Notes under the pieces: generated by a model
The model's database searches: none
What the model was told of the DNA's origin: nothing
What the model saw: the letters and a program-made list of their open reading frames with translations, nothing else
In this document: piece by piece, positions 1-9,158 of the stretch
Position numbering within the stretch: the stretch's first letter is position 1
Layout of the letters: each line of letters opens with the position of its first letter
Made by a program: the position numbers and the translations under genes
Assembly (NCBI RefSeq): GCF_003415655.1
Contig: NZ_QRHC01000004.1
Coordinates: forward strand, 124,001-188,000
DNA from: Vibrio maerlii
Lineage (GTDB): Bacteria > Pseudomonadota > Gammaproteobacteria > Enterobacterales > Vibrionaceae
Direction: 5' to 3'
Length of the DNA stretch: 64,000 nucleotides

Positions 1-506
1 CGATGGCTCACGAGCTAGAACCGGATTTGATCTTGCTCGATCTTAATATGAAGGGAATGTCAGGTCTAGATACACTCAAAGCATTAAGAGCGGATGATTG
101 CGAAGCTAATATCGTTATCTTGACTGTATCTGATAGCCCAGCAGATATTGAAGCGCTAGTGAAAGCAGAAGCAGATGGTTATCTACTTAAAGATACAGAG
201 CCTGATGAGCTCATTGAGCTTCTAAAGAAAGCGCAAACAGGTGACAAGACATACAGTTCTGTTGTCGCTAAATACCTCAAGAACCGCGAAGAGAACGAAG
301 ACGTGTTTGATTTCCTAACGGAACGTGAAACGCAAATCCTGCAAGAAGTAGCGAAAGGGTTCCGCAATAAGCAGATTGCTGACCGTCTGTTTATTTCAGA
401 GTCGACAGTCAAGGTTCATATGAAGAGTCTGCTCAAGAAGCTTCAAGTATCATCACGTACGGCTGCGACGGTGCTTTACTTAGAACGCTATGGTGAGATT
501 AAGTAA
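1..506 (+). CDS. narP: NarP-like response regulator (5' end outside window)
   Basis: This is the C-terminal 167 or more residues of a NarL/FixJ-family two-component regulator. It starts inside the receiver domain: the phospho-acceptor Asp is in the LLDLN segment, followed by the conserved Thr (ILTVSDS) and Lys (LLKDTEP) positions. A LuxR-type HTH follows (LTERETQIL ... NKQIADRL ... STVKVHMKSLLKKL). The GMSGLDTL and DGYLLKD segments resemble E. coli NarP, the nitrate/nitrite-responsive activator of anaerobic respiration genes. The first ATG seen, at position 3, is internal to the receiver fold, so the true start lies upstream of the window. A strong terminator follows the stop. NarL remains possible, but NarP fits better. 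Confidence 0.85.
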   Translation, partial: MAHELEPDLILLDLNMKGMSGLDTLKALRADDCEANIVILTVSDSPADIEALVKAEADGYLLKDTEPDELIELLKKAQTGDKTYSSVVAKYLKNREENEDVFDFLTERETQILQEVAKGFRNKQIADRLFISESTVKVHMKSLLKKLQVSSRTAATVLYLERYGEIK

Positions 507-542
507 AGCATACCCTGACACCTAGTGTTCTAGAACAATAAT

Positions 543-573
543 AAAACCGCTGCTTTTTGAGCAGCGGTTTTTT
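543..573 (+). terminator. Intrinsic terminator after narP
   Basis: An 11-bp stem (543-553 with 561-571, CCGCTGC core) has a 7-nt loop and ends in a T-run. It also has an A-run on the other side, so it could serve the convergent HD-GYP gene too. Confidence 0.85.
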
Positions 574-580
574 ATTATAA

Positions 581-644
581 TTCTCTAGCTCTCTAGCTCT
601 CTAGCTCTCTAGCTCTCTAGCTCTCTAGCTCTCTAGCTCTCTAG
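581..644. repeat. Eight tandem copies of an 8-bp unit, CTCTCTAG
   Basis: Eight head-to-tail copies run from 581 to 644; the first has T in place of C and the rest are identical. The array covers the stop codon and last two codons (Glu-Ser) of the leftward HD-GYP gene. The tandem paralogue ends at the corresponding Tyr-Leu without these residues. Each unit carries the tetranucleotide CTAG. The unit is not a multiple of three, so copy-number change shifts frame, but the repeat itself supplies TAG stops on the coding strand. Confidence 0.95.
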
Positions 645-3600
645 GTATTTCTCTATCTCAACTTCGTCAATTTGTCTTTCAGGTAGATAGGCCTTCGCAT
701 AGCGTAAGTAAGTTCCGCTGGTTAGGAACAAGCGGAACAGATCGATATCGAAATGCTCATCTAGCGCCATCTTGTACATGATGTCTATTGCAATGCTGAT
801 AGGCTTAGCTTTTTTGTATGGTCTATCAGACGCGGTTAACGCTTCGAATATATCTGAGATAACGAGAATACGTTCAGGGATGGATAGCTCATCACCAGCT
901 AGTTTCCTTGGATAACCCGTACCTTTGAGTGTTTCATGGTGTGTTGATGCATAACGAGGTACGCGTTTCAACTCACTAGGGAAGGGGAGACTTTCCAGCA
1001 TTTTGATGGTGCTAATAATATGCTCATTGATCTTGAAGCGGTCTTCATTGGTCAAGGTACCACGACGCACTGTAAGGTTATAAACCTCCCCTTGGTTGTA
1101 TTGATGCTCTGGCACATCCATTTTGATACCAAAGGTAGGGTCGTAATCCGTATTTCTTTGGCGAGGTATAATATGCTCTGGTTTGTCGGTTAGAAGCTGT
1201 TCCACCGCGGGTACCGGAGTGGAAGGAGCCGTTATCGCTAAATCTTCCGCTGGCGATAGACCTAAGCGGTCATCAAAGTGGCGAACCCAGGTCGTTTTCG
1301 CGAGCGTTTGAATGCGTTCAATCTTGTCGTCGCTCATGAACTCACCACCGACGTTAGCATTAGCGATAAAAGTAAAATCTTCAACAAGTTGGTTGCGAAC
1401 AGAGTCAAGCTTGGCTTTTAACTCTTGCTCATTGCCTGAGTTGGCTTGTAGCGCCTTGAGCATATCTATTTCTGCATCGCGCCATAGAACCTCAAATCTC
1501 ATTCGGACTTCGTTAATGCGGTTATAATTGGCTTCAAGCTTACTGCCTTTGTCTATGATGTGTTCAGGAGTAGTGATCTTGCCACAATCATGCAGCCATG
1601 CAGCAATCCTGAACTCACGTCTTTCATCTTGGTTAGCAAATTGAAAGTCTTTAAACTTACCTTCGGTTGAAGCTTCAACTGCTTCTGCGAGCATAATGCC
1701 TAACTTTGGAACTCGGTGACAGTGCCCCCCTGTATATGGTGATTTTTCGTCGATTGCTTCCGCAATCAACTTGATAATGGCTTCGATGAACTCTTCTTGA
1801 GCAACTTCATGTTCTCGAATTTGAGTAGCCATTTGATTGATTGATGTGGAAAGCTCCCAAAGCTCTTTTATTTGTGTATCAACTGGTTGTAATTCGCTAT
1901 AGCGTCGCTCTTTTATCTTCAATGTTTCTTGGCGAATTAAGCTAATTGGGTTCACAATCGGCGATCCAAAAATCCAAGCAAGTGGTAGTAAGCAAGCCAT
2001 CATTACCGTTGTAATGACGATCGAAGTAACGAGCTTGTCATGTACTGCACTTGTTATTAAAGACTCAGGAATGATAACGGCAAAGTATTCTTCGATACTT
2101 GATTGGTGACCGACTTTAGTCACAAAAAGATATTGAGATTGTCCATCTATCTTTAGATTGTGTAATACATTATGTTGAGTACTGTCACGAGAAAGCTCTA
2201 GTACTTCTTTATATGGTACTGTGGTTGAGAAGGCTGCACTTGGACGTCCTGCCTCTGCTTCGAACCACTTACTTTTCAATGCTGCTTTCTGCTCCTCTGA
2301 GATATTAGCTAATGCCAAGTTTATGATTTCAATTAGAGGTGCAGCATCTTGCTTCATCACTAAATGGAAGCTAGGAGGGTAGCGAGATGCAAGGTCATTC
2401 AAAGGTACATTAAGCTCAAAGCCATCATAGAAGTTCTGCGCAATTTTGTGCCTTAAGATAGCTGCGCTATCGAGAATCCCGTCAACCTCTCCAGAGTGTA
2501 TTGCGATGAAGGCTTGATATAACGAATCAAAAGTGACGATCTCAAATTGAGGGTATTCTTGCTTGATGGTTTCTAGAATGGACCATCCTTCCAACATTGC
2601 TAACTTTTTACCGTTCCAGTCGTCTAATGATTTAACAGCTGGTTGGCCTTTAGGTGTAAGCAACCCGAAAGGGAGCTGATACATTGGCTCTGAGTAAAGC
2701 CCTAATGATGCATAGTTTTGATGTTGTTGAAGAGATTGCAACATATCAATTTTGCCAGCTTCATAATCGGCGAATAATTGGTTCCAAGTGCGTCCATTGA
2801 TGTATTCAAACTTGAGTCCGGTTGATTGAGAGACAATATTTAGTAAGTCGATAGCGTAACCTTTGGGTAACCCTGACTGGGTAAAATCGATGGGATCCCA
2901 ATCATTTTGGTTGGATACTTTTAAAGGTTGGGTCTCTGCTATCAGTTGTTTTTGCTCATCGTCTAAGGCAAGAGTCGGTCCGTTAGGAATGTCAACAGAA
3001 GCTTCAGTCGTCTGATTGGTTGCAATGATTTCGCCGTTTTTGTCGAAGAGGTATGCTTTAGCAATACGAGAACCTTCGTTGACACGCGTATTATCTCCAA
3101 TCTTAGACGTAATCGACGATAGAACAATATCTACACCTAAAACTCCATTACTATTTGGAATACGTTGTGAGTACGTTTGACCGTTTACTTTGAGGTTTTG
3201 GAATAGGTAAGGTTCTGTTTGATAAATCTCACCGACTTTTGCTTTGGCAAACCACGGACGCTGTGTAGGGAAGTAATTACTAGGTTCACTTCTGCTTGCA
3301 CGTAAGTTGAGTTCCGCATCATAGTATTCGGTCACTTGCTGGCGTTCACCCTCAAGCTCGATGTGTTTAACAACGACCCAACGATCTGAGCGCAGTGCTC
3401 CGATGCGTTCTCTAACCAAATTGGAAGAATGAAGATTGATCAGTTGGTAAAAGTCTTCGTTCTCACCACCAATGTACGCACTATAAAGCTGATTATTTGA
3501 CGAGAGTGCCTGCGTGAAGATTGGCAACAGCTTTTCTTGAGAACGTTCATCGGAAAATTGATGAGCGACTCTTGTGAGTAATGACGTGGTATATGACGCG

Positions 3601-3788
3601 TCAAAATCGAGTTTATTGATGTAATCTGTGATAGCGGTTGAAGAGACTTTATATCTAGATAGCACATGCTCTTTTACCATCTGTTTGGTAAAATAATACT
3701 GCAAACCGATCGCTATAGCTGCAGTCAGTATTGTCGCGACAATAAACATGCCGCCAACGGTGACCCTAATCGAAACTTTCTGTTTCAT
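633..3788 (-). CDS. Membrane HD-GYP protein with Cache-like and SBP_bac_3 sensor regions (downstream copy)
   Basis: A predicted 1051-residue inner-membrane sensor with a c-di-GMP phosphodiesterase-type output. In order: TM helix (about 12-30); periplasmic Cache-like region (to about 275); a solute-binding-protein family 3 domain (about 285-515, with KGYAIDLLN and LEGWSIL segments); second TM (about 585-610); a HAMP-like linker; and an HD-GYP domain. The HD motif is HDCGK near 733 and the HHETLKGTGYP motif is near 950. These are separated by an unusually long stretch, implying an insertion of about 160 residues. The ATG at 3788 is chosen over one 24 codons upstream because it has GGAG 7 bases before it and aligns with the paralogue. 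It lies 49 bp after the paralogue and is probably cotranscribed with it. The ligand is unknown. Confidence 0.85.
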   Translation of the reverse strand: MKQKVSIRVTVGGMFIVATILTAAIAIGLQYYFTKQMVKEHVLSRYKVSSTAITDYINKLDFDASYTTSLLTRVAHQFSDERSQEKLLPIFTQALSSNNQLYSAYIGGENEDFYQLINLHSSNLVRERIGALRSDRWVVVKHIELEGERQQVTEYYDAELNLRASRSEPSNYFPTQRPWFAKAKVGEIYQTEPYLFQNLKVNGQTYSQRIPNSNGVLGVDIVLSSITSKIGDNTRVNEGSRIAKAYLFDKNGEIIATNQTTEASVDIPNGPTLALDDEQKQLIAETQPLKVSNQNDWDPIDFTQSGLPKGYAIDLLNIVSQSTGLKFEYINGRTWNQLFADYEAGKIDMLQSLQQHQNYASLGLYSEPMYQLPFGLLTPKGQPAVKSLDDWNGKKLAMLEGWSILETIKQEYPQFEIVTFDSLYQAFIAIHSGEVDGILDSAAILRHKIAQNFYDGFELNVPLNDLASRYPPSFHLVMKQDAAPLIEIINLALANISEEQKAALKSKWFEAEAGRPSAAFSTTVPYKEVLELSRDSTQHNVLHNLKIDGQSQYLFVTKVGHQSSIEEYFAVIIPESLITSAVHDKLVTSIVITTVMMACLLPLAWIFGSPIVNPISLIRQETLKIKERRYSELQPVDTQIKELWELSTSINQMATQIREHEVAQEEFIEAIIKLIAEAIDEKSPYTGGHCHRVPKLGIMLAEAVEASTEGKFKDFQFANQDERREFRIAAWLHDCGKITTPEHIIDKGSKLEANYNRINEVRMRFEVLWRDAEIDMLKALQANSGNEQELKAKLDSVRNQLVEDFTFIANANVGGEFMSDDKIERIQTLAKTTWVRHFDDRLGLSPAEDLAITAPSTPVPAVEQLLTDKPEHIIPRQRNTDYDPTFGIKMDVPEHQYNQGEVYNLTVRRGTLTNEDRFKINEHIISTIKMLESLPFPSELKRVPRYASTHHETLKGTGYPRKLAGDELSIPERILVISDIFEALTASDRPYKKAKPISIAIDIMYKMALDEHFDIDLFRLFLTSGTYLRYAKAYLPERQIDEVEIEKYLES

Positions 3789-3837
3789 CCCTGCTCCAAC
3801 TGAAAGTGTGCCCACAATCAGTGGGCGTTTATCATTG

Positions 3838-6800
3838 TTATAAGTACTTGTTGATATCAACTGAGTCTATCTGAGACTCAGGCAAGTATTCTTTGGCATA
3901 CCTTAGGTGTGTTCCACTGGTTAAGAAAAGTCTAAATAGATCCATGTCAAAGTGTTCATCGAGCGCCATTTTGTACATAATGTCGATTGCGACACTTAAT
4001 GGCTTCGCCTTTTTGTAAGGTCGATCGGCGGCCGTTAGCGCTTCAAAAATATCAGCAATCACAAGGATACGTTCTGGTATCGAAAGGTCATCCCCTGTTA
4101 GCTTACGAGGATAGCCTGTTCCTTTTAAAGTTTCATGGTGGGTGGACGCATAACGCGGCACACGACTCAATTCTTTCGGGAAGGGTAGGCTCTCTAACAT
4201 CTTGATACCACTGATCATGTGCTCATTGATCTTAAATCGGTCTTCGGTGGTAAGCGTACCTCGAGCAATAGTCAAATTGTAAACTTCACCTTGGTTATAC
4301 ATGTGCTCAGGAACGGTCATTTTGATGTTCAGTTTAGGGTCATAATCGGTGCTGTGTGTTCTTGGGATGATGTGTTCTGGGCGATCAGACAGAAGTTGCT
4401 CTTGTGCAGGTAAAGGTGCTGAAGGCACCGTGATAGCTAGGTCTTCTGCAGGAGATAGCCCCAAACGGTCATCGAAATGACGAGTCCATGTTTGAGTAGC
4501 AAGCTCTTTGATTCGAGCTACCTTGTCATCACTCATAAACTCACCACCAACGTTTGCTGTGGCAATAAACGCAAAATCTTCGTGAAGTTTAGCTTGTTTG
4601 TTTTCGAGTTCTGCTTGAATGCGTGCAGGATCTTCGACTTTCGAGGTGAGTTGTTTCAATGCCTCGATCTCTGCATCTCGCCAAAGCACTTCAAAACGCA
4701 TACGAACTTCATGGATTCTGTTGTAATTAGCTTCTAACTTACTGCCTTTATCGATGATGTGTTCTGGGATGGTGATCTTTCCGCAATCGTGTAACCAAGC
4801 AGCGATGCGGAACTCACGACGTTCATCATTGTTGGCAAATTTAAAGTTTTTAAATTTGCCCTCATTTACTGCTTCTACTGCTTCAGCAAGCATGATGCCG
4901 ATCTCAGGTACGCGGTTACAGTGACCAGCAGTGTAGGGTGATTTGTCATCGATCGCTTCTGCAATCAATTTAATGATGGCCTCAATGAACTCTTCCTGAG
5001 CCTTTTCATGGTTCTTAATATCTAAAGACATGCGATAGATAGAAGAAGAGAGCTCCCATATTTCCTTGATAGGTGTATCAACATATTCTACGTCGTCGTA
5101 TTGACGGTTTTTGATCTTGAGCGTTTCGTCCTGCAGCCGTGTAATTGGTCTCACGATAGGGGTACCGAATAACCAAGCTATAGGTAACAGAAGGAACATC
5201 AAACCAGCAGTGATAAATATAGAGGTGACAACTTTTTCTTTAACACCACTTATTACCACTTCTTCGGAAACTACTACAGCAAAGTACTCTTGGATTCCAC
5301 CCGCTTTACCCACCATAGAGACATACATGTATTGTGGGATGCCACCTAATTGAACGAGATGCAATTGGTTGTGTTGTTCGGGGTTGCGAGCAATCTGTAC
5401 TAAGTTTTTATATGGGACCGTCGCAGAAAAGGCCGCACTTGGCTTGCCAAACTCTGCTTCTAACCACTTCTGATGTAAGGCTTGCCTTTGTTCAAGTGTG
5501 ATGTTGTTGAGAGCAAGGTCAATGATAGACACTATATCTGAATCAACCTCATTCATAACTAAGTAAAATGAGCTAGGGAAGACGTTGTTGATATCATCCA
5601 AACGAGGTTGAAGCTTAAACTTTTCATGAAATGTTTGAGCGAGCTTATGCTTTAAGATTGCGTCAGTTTCTAGAACTCCCTCAACTTCACCCTTTTCCAA
5701 AGCAGTAAAGGCTAAGTGTAGGCTAGGGTAGGTCTTGAGCTCGATGTCTGGATAGAGTTCAAGTAGTTTAGGAATGATTGACCAACCGTCGAGCATACCG
5801 AGTGTTTTACCATCCCAATCACGCAGGTTAGATACCACGTCTGTATTGTTCAGTGTTACTAAGCCAAAAGGCAGTTCATAAATAGGGCGGGAAAAAGCAC
5901 CAAGATCTTGATTGTGTCCATGCTGTTGAATGGAATGCAGGATATCGATAGTCCCTTCTCTGTAATCCGAAACTAGCTCGCTCCAACTGCGACCGTTGAT
6001 ATATTCAAAATTGAGTCCAGAGGACTCTTGAATGATGTTGAGTAAATCGATGGCATAGCCTTTAGGCTCCCCGGCTAAAGTAAAATCTATCGGCGCCCAA
6101 TCATTCTGGTTTGAAACCTTTAGGCTACGAGCCTTATCAATAATACCCTGCTGCACTTTAGTTAGGTCTAGAGGTGTCCCTTGAGGGATTTCAACAGAGG
6201 CTTCTAAAGTCTGGTTTGAAGCCACGATTTCACCACTTGCTGAGAACAAATAGGCTTCTGCTTTTCCATTGCCATTATTGACCTTCACGTTTTCTGCAAA
6301 GTTAGAAGATATGGAAGAGAGCACGATATCAACCCCAATCACTGCTTTGTGCTCAGGGATGGACATTGAGTAGGTTTGTCCCGTTATCTTAAGATTGGCG
6401 AACAGGTAAGGTTCGGTTTTGCTTACTTGGCCATCTTCATCGATATCGTACCAAGGGCGCTGCGTTGGGTAATAGTTACTTGGTTCTTGCTCTACTTTTC
6501 GTACAGCAAAATCATCGCTCAGGTAGTAGGTCGTTTTCGTCCTTTGTTGTTTGATATCTGTATGAGTAACAAGTGCCCATCTGTCTTCGTGAGTCGCTCC
6601 AATTCGGTCTCTCAATAAGATTGAGGCATTTAGGTTGATAAGTTGGAAAAAATCATCATTTTCTTTGCCAACGTACATGCCATACAGGTTGTTGTTGGCA
6701 CGAAGGGCTTCGGCGAACACTTTGGCAAGAGCTTGGTTATCATCAGATTGGCTATAGTGCTGCTGGGCTATTTTCGCAAACAGCTCCGTTGTGTAACTTG

Positions 6801-7005
6801 CATCATAATCAAGTTTATTGATGTATTCGGTGATCGTTGTGGAAGCGCCAGCATAGCGAGACAGGATATGCTCCTTTGCTAGCTCTTTAGTGAAGTAATA
6901 TTGAAGGAAAATCGCGATGGTTGCAGTGAGAATCGTTGCTACAACGAACATGCCGCCCACAGTTACTCGGATAGAGAACTTCGTCTTGTTACCTGCCGTT
7001 ATCAC
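3838..7005 (-). CDS. Membrane HD-GYP protein with Cache-like and SBP_bac_3 sensor regions (upstream copy)
   Basis: A predicted 1055-residue paralogue of the next gene downstream, with the same architecture: N-terminal TM, Cache-like region, SBP_bac_3 domain, second TM, HAMP-like linker, and HD-GYP domain with HDCGK and HHETLKGTGYP motifs and the same long insertion between them. Identity is clearly highest in the output domain (long shared runs around WLHDCGKIT and THHETLKGTGYP) and lower in the sensor half, as expected after duplication and divergence of ligand sensing. Start: GTG at 7005, six bases after an AAGGAG ribosome site. A TTG at 7011 abuts that site and is unlikely. The predicted role is c-di-GMP hydrolysis, controlling biofilm or motility; activity is inferred from the motifs. 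Confidence 0.83.
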   Translation of the reverse strand: MITAGNKTKFSIRVTVGGMFVVATILTATIAIFLQYYFTKELAKEHILSRYAGASTTITEYINKLDYDASYTTELFAKIAQQHYSQSDDNQALAKVFAEALRANNNLYGMYVGKENDDFFQLINLNASILLRDRIGATHEDRWALVTHTDIKQQRTKTTYYLSDDFAVRKVEQEPSNYYPTQRPWYDIDEDGQVSKTEPYLFANLKITGQTYSMSIPEHKAVIGVDIVLSSISSNFAENVKVNNGNGKAEAYLFSASGEIVASNQTLEASVEIPQGTPLDLTKVQQGIIDKARSLKVSNQNDWAPIDFTLAGEPKGYAIDLLNIIQESSGLNFEYINGRSWSELVSDYREGTIDILHSIQQHGHNQDLGAFSRPIYELPFGLVTLNNTDVVSNLRDWDGKTLGMLDGWSIIPKLLELYPDIELKTYPSLHLAFTALEKGEVEGVLETDAILKHKLAQTFHEKFKLQPRLDDINNVFPSSFYLVMNEVDSDIVSIIDLALNNITLEQRQALHQKWLEAEFGKPSAAFSATVPYKNLVQIARNPEQHNQLHLVQLGGIPQYMYVSMVGKAGGIQEYFAVVVSEEVVISGVKEKVVTSIFITAGLMFLLLPIAWLFGTPIVRPITRLQDETLKIKNRQYDDVEYVDTPIKEIWELSSSIYRMSLDIKNHEKAQEEFIEAIIKLIAEAIDDKSPYTAGHCNRVPEIGIMLAEAVEAVNEGKFKNFKFANNDERREFRIAAWLHDCGKITIPEHIIDKGSKLEANYNRIHEVRMRFEVLWRDAEIEALKQLTSKVEDPARIQAELENKQAKLHEDFAFIATANVGGEFMSDDKVARIKELATQTWTRHFDDRLGLSPAEDLAITVPSAPLPAQEQLLSDRPEHIIPRTHSTDYDPKLNIKMTVPEHMYNQGEVYNLTIARGTLTTEDRFKINEHMISGIKMLESLPFPKELSRVPRYASTHHETLKGTGYPRKLTGDDLSIPERILVIADIFEALTAADRPYKKAKPLSVAIDIMYKMALDEHFDMDLFRLFLTSGTHLRYAKEYLPESQIDSVDINKYL

Positions 7006-7232
7006 AAGCAACTCCTTAACTAATAAATAATAGGTATATCGTCCTGAATTTAACCATTATTAAACTTATCAATAGCGAATGCAATATCATAAGTTACAGG
7101 CGATCATATCTTAGTCATAAAAAAATAACATTAATTTTACGTGGTGTAGAGTTAAAGCTCCACAGATAATATCCATTAATTTTCATTCATTTAGTGTAGG
7201 TAAGGAAGTCAATATTAGCGAGAAACTATAAA
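7006..7232. other. Intergenic region upstream of the HD-GYP pair
   Basis: This AT-rich stretch of about 230 bp must carry the promoter of the leftward HD-GYP pair. I see no clear operator or small gene. The rbgA/ylqF terminator lies at its right edge. Confidence 0.5.
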
Positions 7233-7265
7233 AAATGCCCTGCATTCGAAAATGTCAGGGCATTT
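7233..7265 (-). terminator. Intrinsic terminator of the ylqF-type GTPase gene
   Basis: A 10-bp stem (7233-7242 with 7256-7265, TGCCCTG core) is followed on the minus strand by a T-run. Confidence 0.8.
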
Positions 7266-7292
7266 ATAATTTTGGTTTTGTTAAAAATTTGA

Positions 7293-8228
7293 TTAGCGCT
7301 TGTTACGCAAGTAGCGCTTGCGACGCTCTTCTTTCTTCTTCGCTTTTTCTTCGGCTTTACGGGTAGCTTCTATCTCAACTTCAACCAACTCTTGAGTGAT
7401 CATCTCTGGCAGTTCAAGCGTGACCTTACCGAGTGTGCCACTACGAAGTTCGTGTAGTAGGATTTCTGAACATTTATGTAGATCGACATGACCACCAGAA
7501 CGAAGTGCACCACGCTTACGTCCAATTGCTTCCATCAACTCGATATCGTTGTCTGGGAGCTCTTCGATTTGGTAGCGCGCTTTCAGTAAATCTGGGTATT
7601 GTTTTGCGAGATACTCAACCGTGTAGAAAGCAACTTCATCGTATTCCATCGCGGTATCTTTTACCGCACCGGTTGCTGCAAGGCGGAAACCGCTGTGTGG
7701 GTTCTCTACTTTAGGCCATAAAATTCCAGGAGTGTCGGATAGAACGACACCATTCTGTAGGTTAATGCGTTGCTGACGTCGTGTTACCGCAGGTTGGTTA
7801 CCTGTTACGGCGATAGTACGGCCTGCTAGTGAGTTGATAATAGTAGATTTCCCAACGTTTGGGATACCCATGATCATGGTACGAATATTTTTGCCAATCG
7901 CTTCGCGGTTTGGTGCCAGCGAGCGAACAGTTTCCATGATCTGCTGAACTTCTTGTGGATTAGAAGTAGTAATTGCAATGGCTTTGACACTTTGCTCTTT
8001 CTCAAGGTGTTCAATCCAAAGTTGAGTCAGCTCAGGGTCCGCAAGATCTCGCTTGTTCAGCACCTTAACAACCGGCTTATCACCTTTGAGTTGCGAGATC
8101 ATTGGGTTCTCACTACTGAAAGGAATACGAGCATCAAGTACTTCGATGATGACATCAATTTGAGGGATTGACTCTGCAATCTCCTTCTGTGCCTTGTGCA
8201 TGTGGCCTGGGAACCATTGAATAGACAT
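7293..8228 (-). CDS. ylqF: Circularly permuted ribosome biogenesis GTPase, YlqF/RbgA family
   Basis: A predicted 311-residue cytoplasmic GTPase of the YlqF/RbgA family, whose members assist late assembly of the 50S ribosomal subunit. The G-motifs are in permuted order: G4 NKRD near residue 58 precedes G1 GIPNVGKST near 121 and G3 DTPG near 165. The N-terminal IQWFPGHMHKA segment is typical of the family. The C-terminus is strongly basic (many Lys/Arg), fitting rRNA contact. The ATG at 8228 is preferred over one 28 codons upstream: it has an upstream AAGG and begins at the conserved N-terminus. The gene is monocistronic, with its own terminator. Confidence 0.9.
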   Translation of the reverse strand: MSIQWFPGHMHKAQKEIAESIPQIDVIIEVLDARIPFSSENPMISQLKGDKPVVKVLNKRDLADPELTQLWIEHLEKEQSVKAIAITTSNPQEVQQIMETVRSLAPNREAIGKNIRTMIMGIPNVGKSTIINSLAGRTIAVTGNQPAVTRRQQRINLQNGVVLSDTPGILWPKVENPHSGFRLAATGAVKDTAMEYDEVAFYTVEYLAKQYPDLLKARYQIEELPDNDIELMEAIGRKRGALRSGGHVDLHKCSEILLHELRSGTLGKVTLELPEMITQELVEVEIEATRKAEEKAKKKEERRKRYLRNKR

Positions 8229-8299
8229 AGGAATAACCTTGAAAAATTTATTTGCGCCAATTGTAAGGTTTACAAAAACATAGTAAAGCTCTGAAATAA

Positions 8300-8326
8300 A
8301 AATAGCCCACATTACGTGGGCTATTT
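8300..8326 (-). terminator. Intrinsic terminator of the phnA/yjdM gene
   Basis: An 11-bp stem (8300-8310 with 8316-8326) has a 5-nt loop and a T-rich tail on the minus strand. It lies just upstream of the ylqF start. Confidence 0.85.
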
Positions 8327-8351
8327 GAATCAGGTATGAATTGTGAGAAGC

Positions 8352-8909
8352 TTACTTCTTGCGGCAGTACTCAGCGATAACGTACATAGATTGGCCGCCG
8401 TTTGCCTTACCTGAAACCAGCTTAGGGTCGTCGCCGATGCTGATGCCACGGATAACAGTGCCTTGTTTGATTACTTGGTTAGTACCTTTAACAGGCAGGT
8501 CTTTGATTACAGTTACGTCGTCACCTTTTTTCAGTTCAACACCGTTGCAATCGAATGGTTTGTCGTCAGCAGACATCCCTTTCATTGCCCAGTTTAGTGT
8601 TTCTTCTTCCATGTACATCATGTCTAGCGCATCTTGAGCCCATGACTCAGAGTTAAGACGAGTAAGTTGACGCCATGCTGTCACCTGAACACCTGGGACT
8701 TGGCTCCACATGCTGTCGTTTAGACAACGCCAGTGGTTGATGTCTTTAGGGTCTTCAATCTCACCTAGACACTTGTCACACACCATAATGCCGTTATCTA
8801 CAGTTACGTGACCGTGTGGAGGAACCGCATAACCGGTTAGAGGTGCGTCAGCAGCACACAGTTCACATTTAGATTCGCAGCGTTCGAGCATAGTAGCTTC
8901 AACAGACAT
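8352..8909 (-). CDS. yjdM: PhnA/YjdM-family zinc-ribbon protein
   Basis: A 185-residue protein of the PhnA (YjdM) family. The N-terminal half carries a zinc ribbon (C15-x2-C18 and C44-x2-C47). The C-terminal domain (about 115-185) is the small beta-barrel PhnA domain, with GDDVTVIKDLPVKGT and IRGISI segments. The family name comes from its position beside the E. coli phosphonate genes. There is no phn operon here, and E. coli PhnA is not itself a phosphonoacetate hydrolase, so the molecular function remains unknown. The gene stands alone between two terminated units. Confidence 0.88.
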   Translation of the reverse strand: MSVEATMLERCESKCELCAADAPLTGYAVPPHGHVTVDNGIMVCDKCLGEIEDPKDINHWRCLNDSMWSQVPGVQVTAWRQLTRLNSESWAQDALDMMYMEEETLNWAMKGMSADDKPFDCNGVELKKGDDVTVIKDLPVKGTNQVIKQGTVIRGISIGDDPKLVSGKANGGQSMYVIAEYCRKK

Positions 8910-9158
8910 AATGGACTCACATTGTTTAGGGTTTATTTACGCGCGCTATTATCCACTTTATGGTCCGAATTAAAAGGAAGTTTTCAATTTTGGCTATAGA
9001 GCGACAAGTCTAGGAACGATTTGATACCAGTCGAGAATGTTTAACCTCAAGTGATCTTTTGCCAACGGTTGAGTCGTGAATGTTTAGACCTTTAACTTAT
9101 TATGTCACCTAGGCATAATCACGCTAATCGTTATAACGTTTTATGGATAGGGTAAGAG

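Noticed and set aside
581..644. CRISPR-like array
   Set aside because: Units are 8 bp, contiguous and without spacers; it is a simple tandem repeat.
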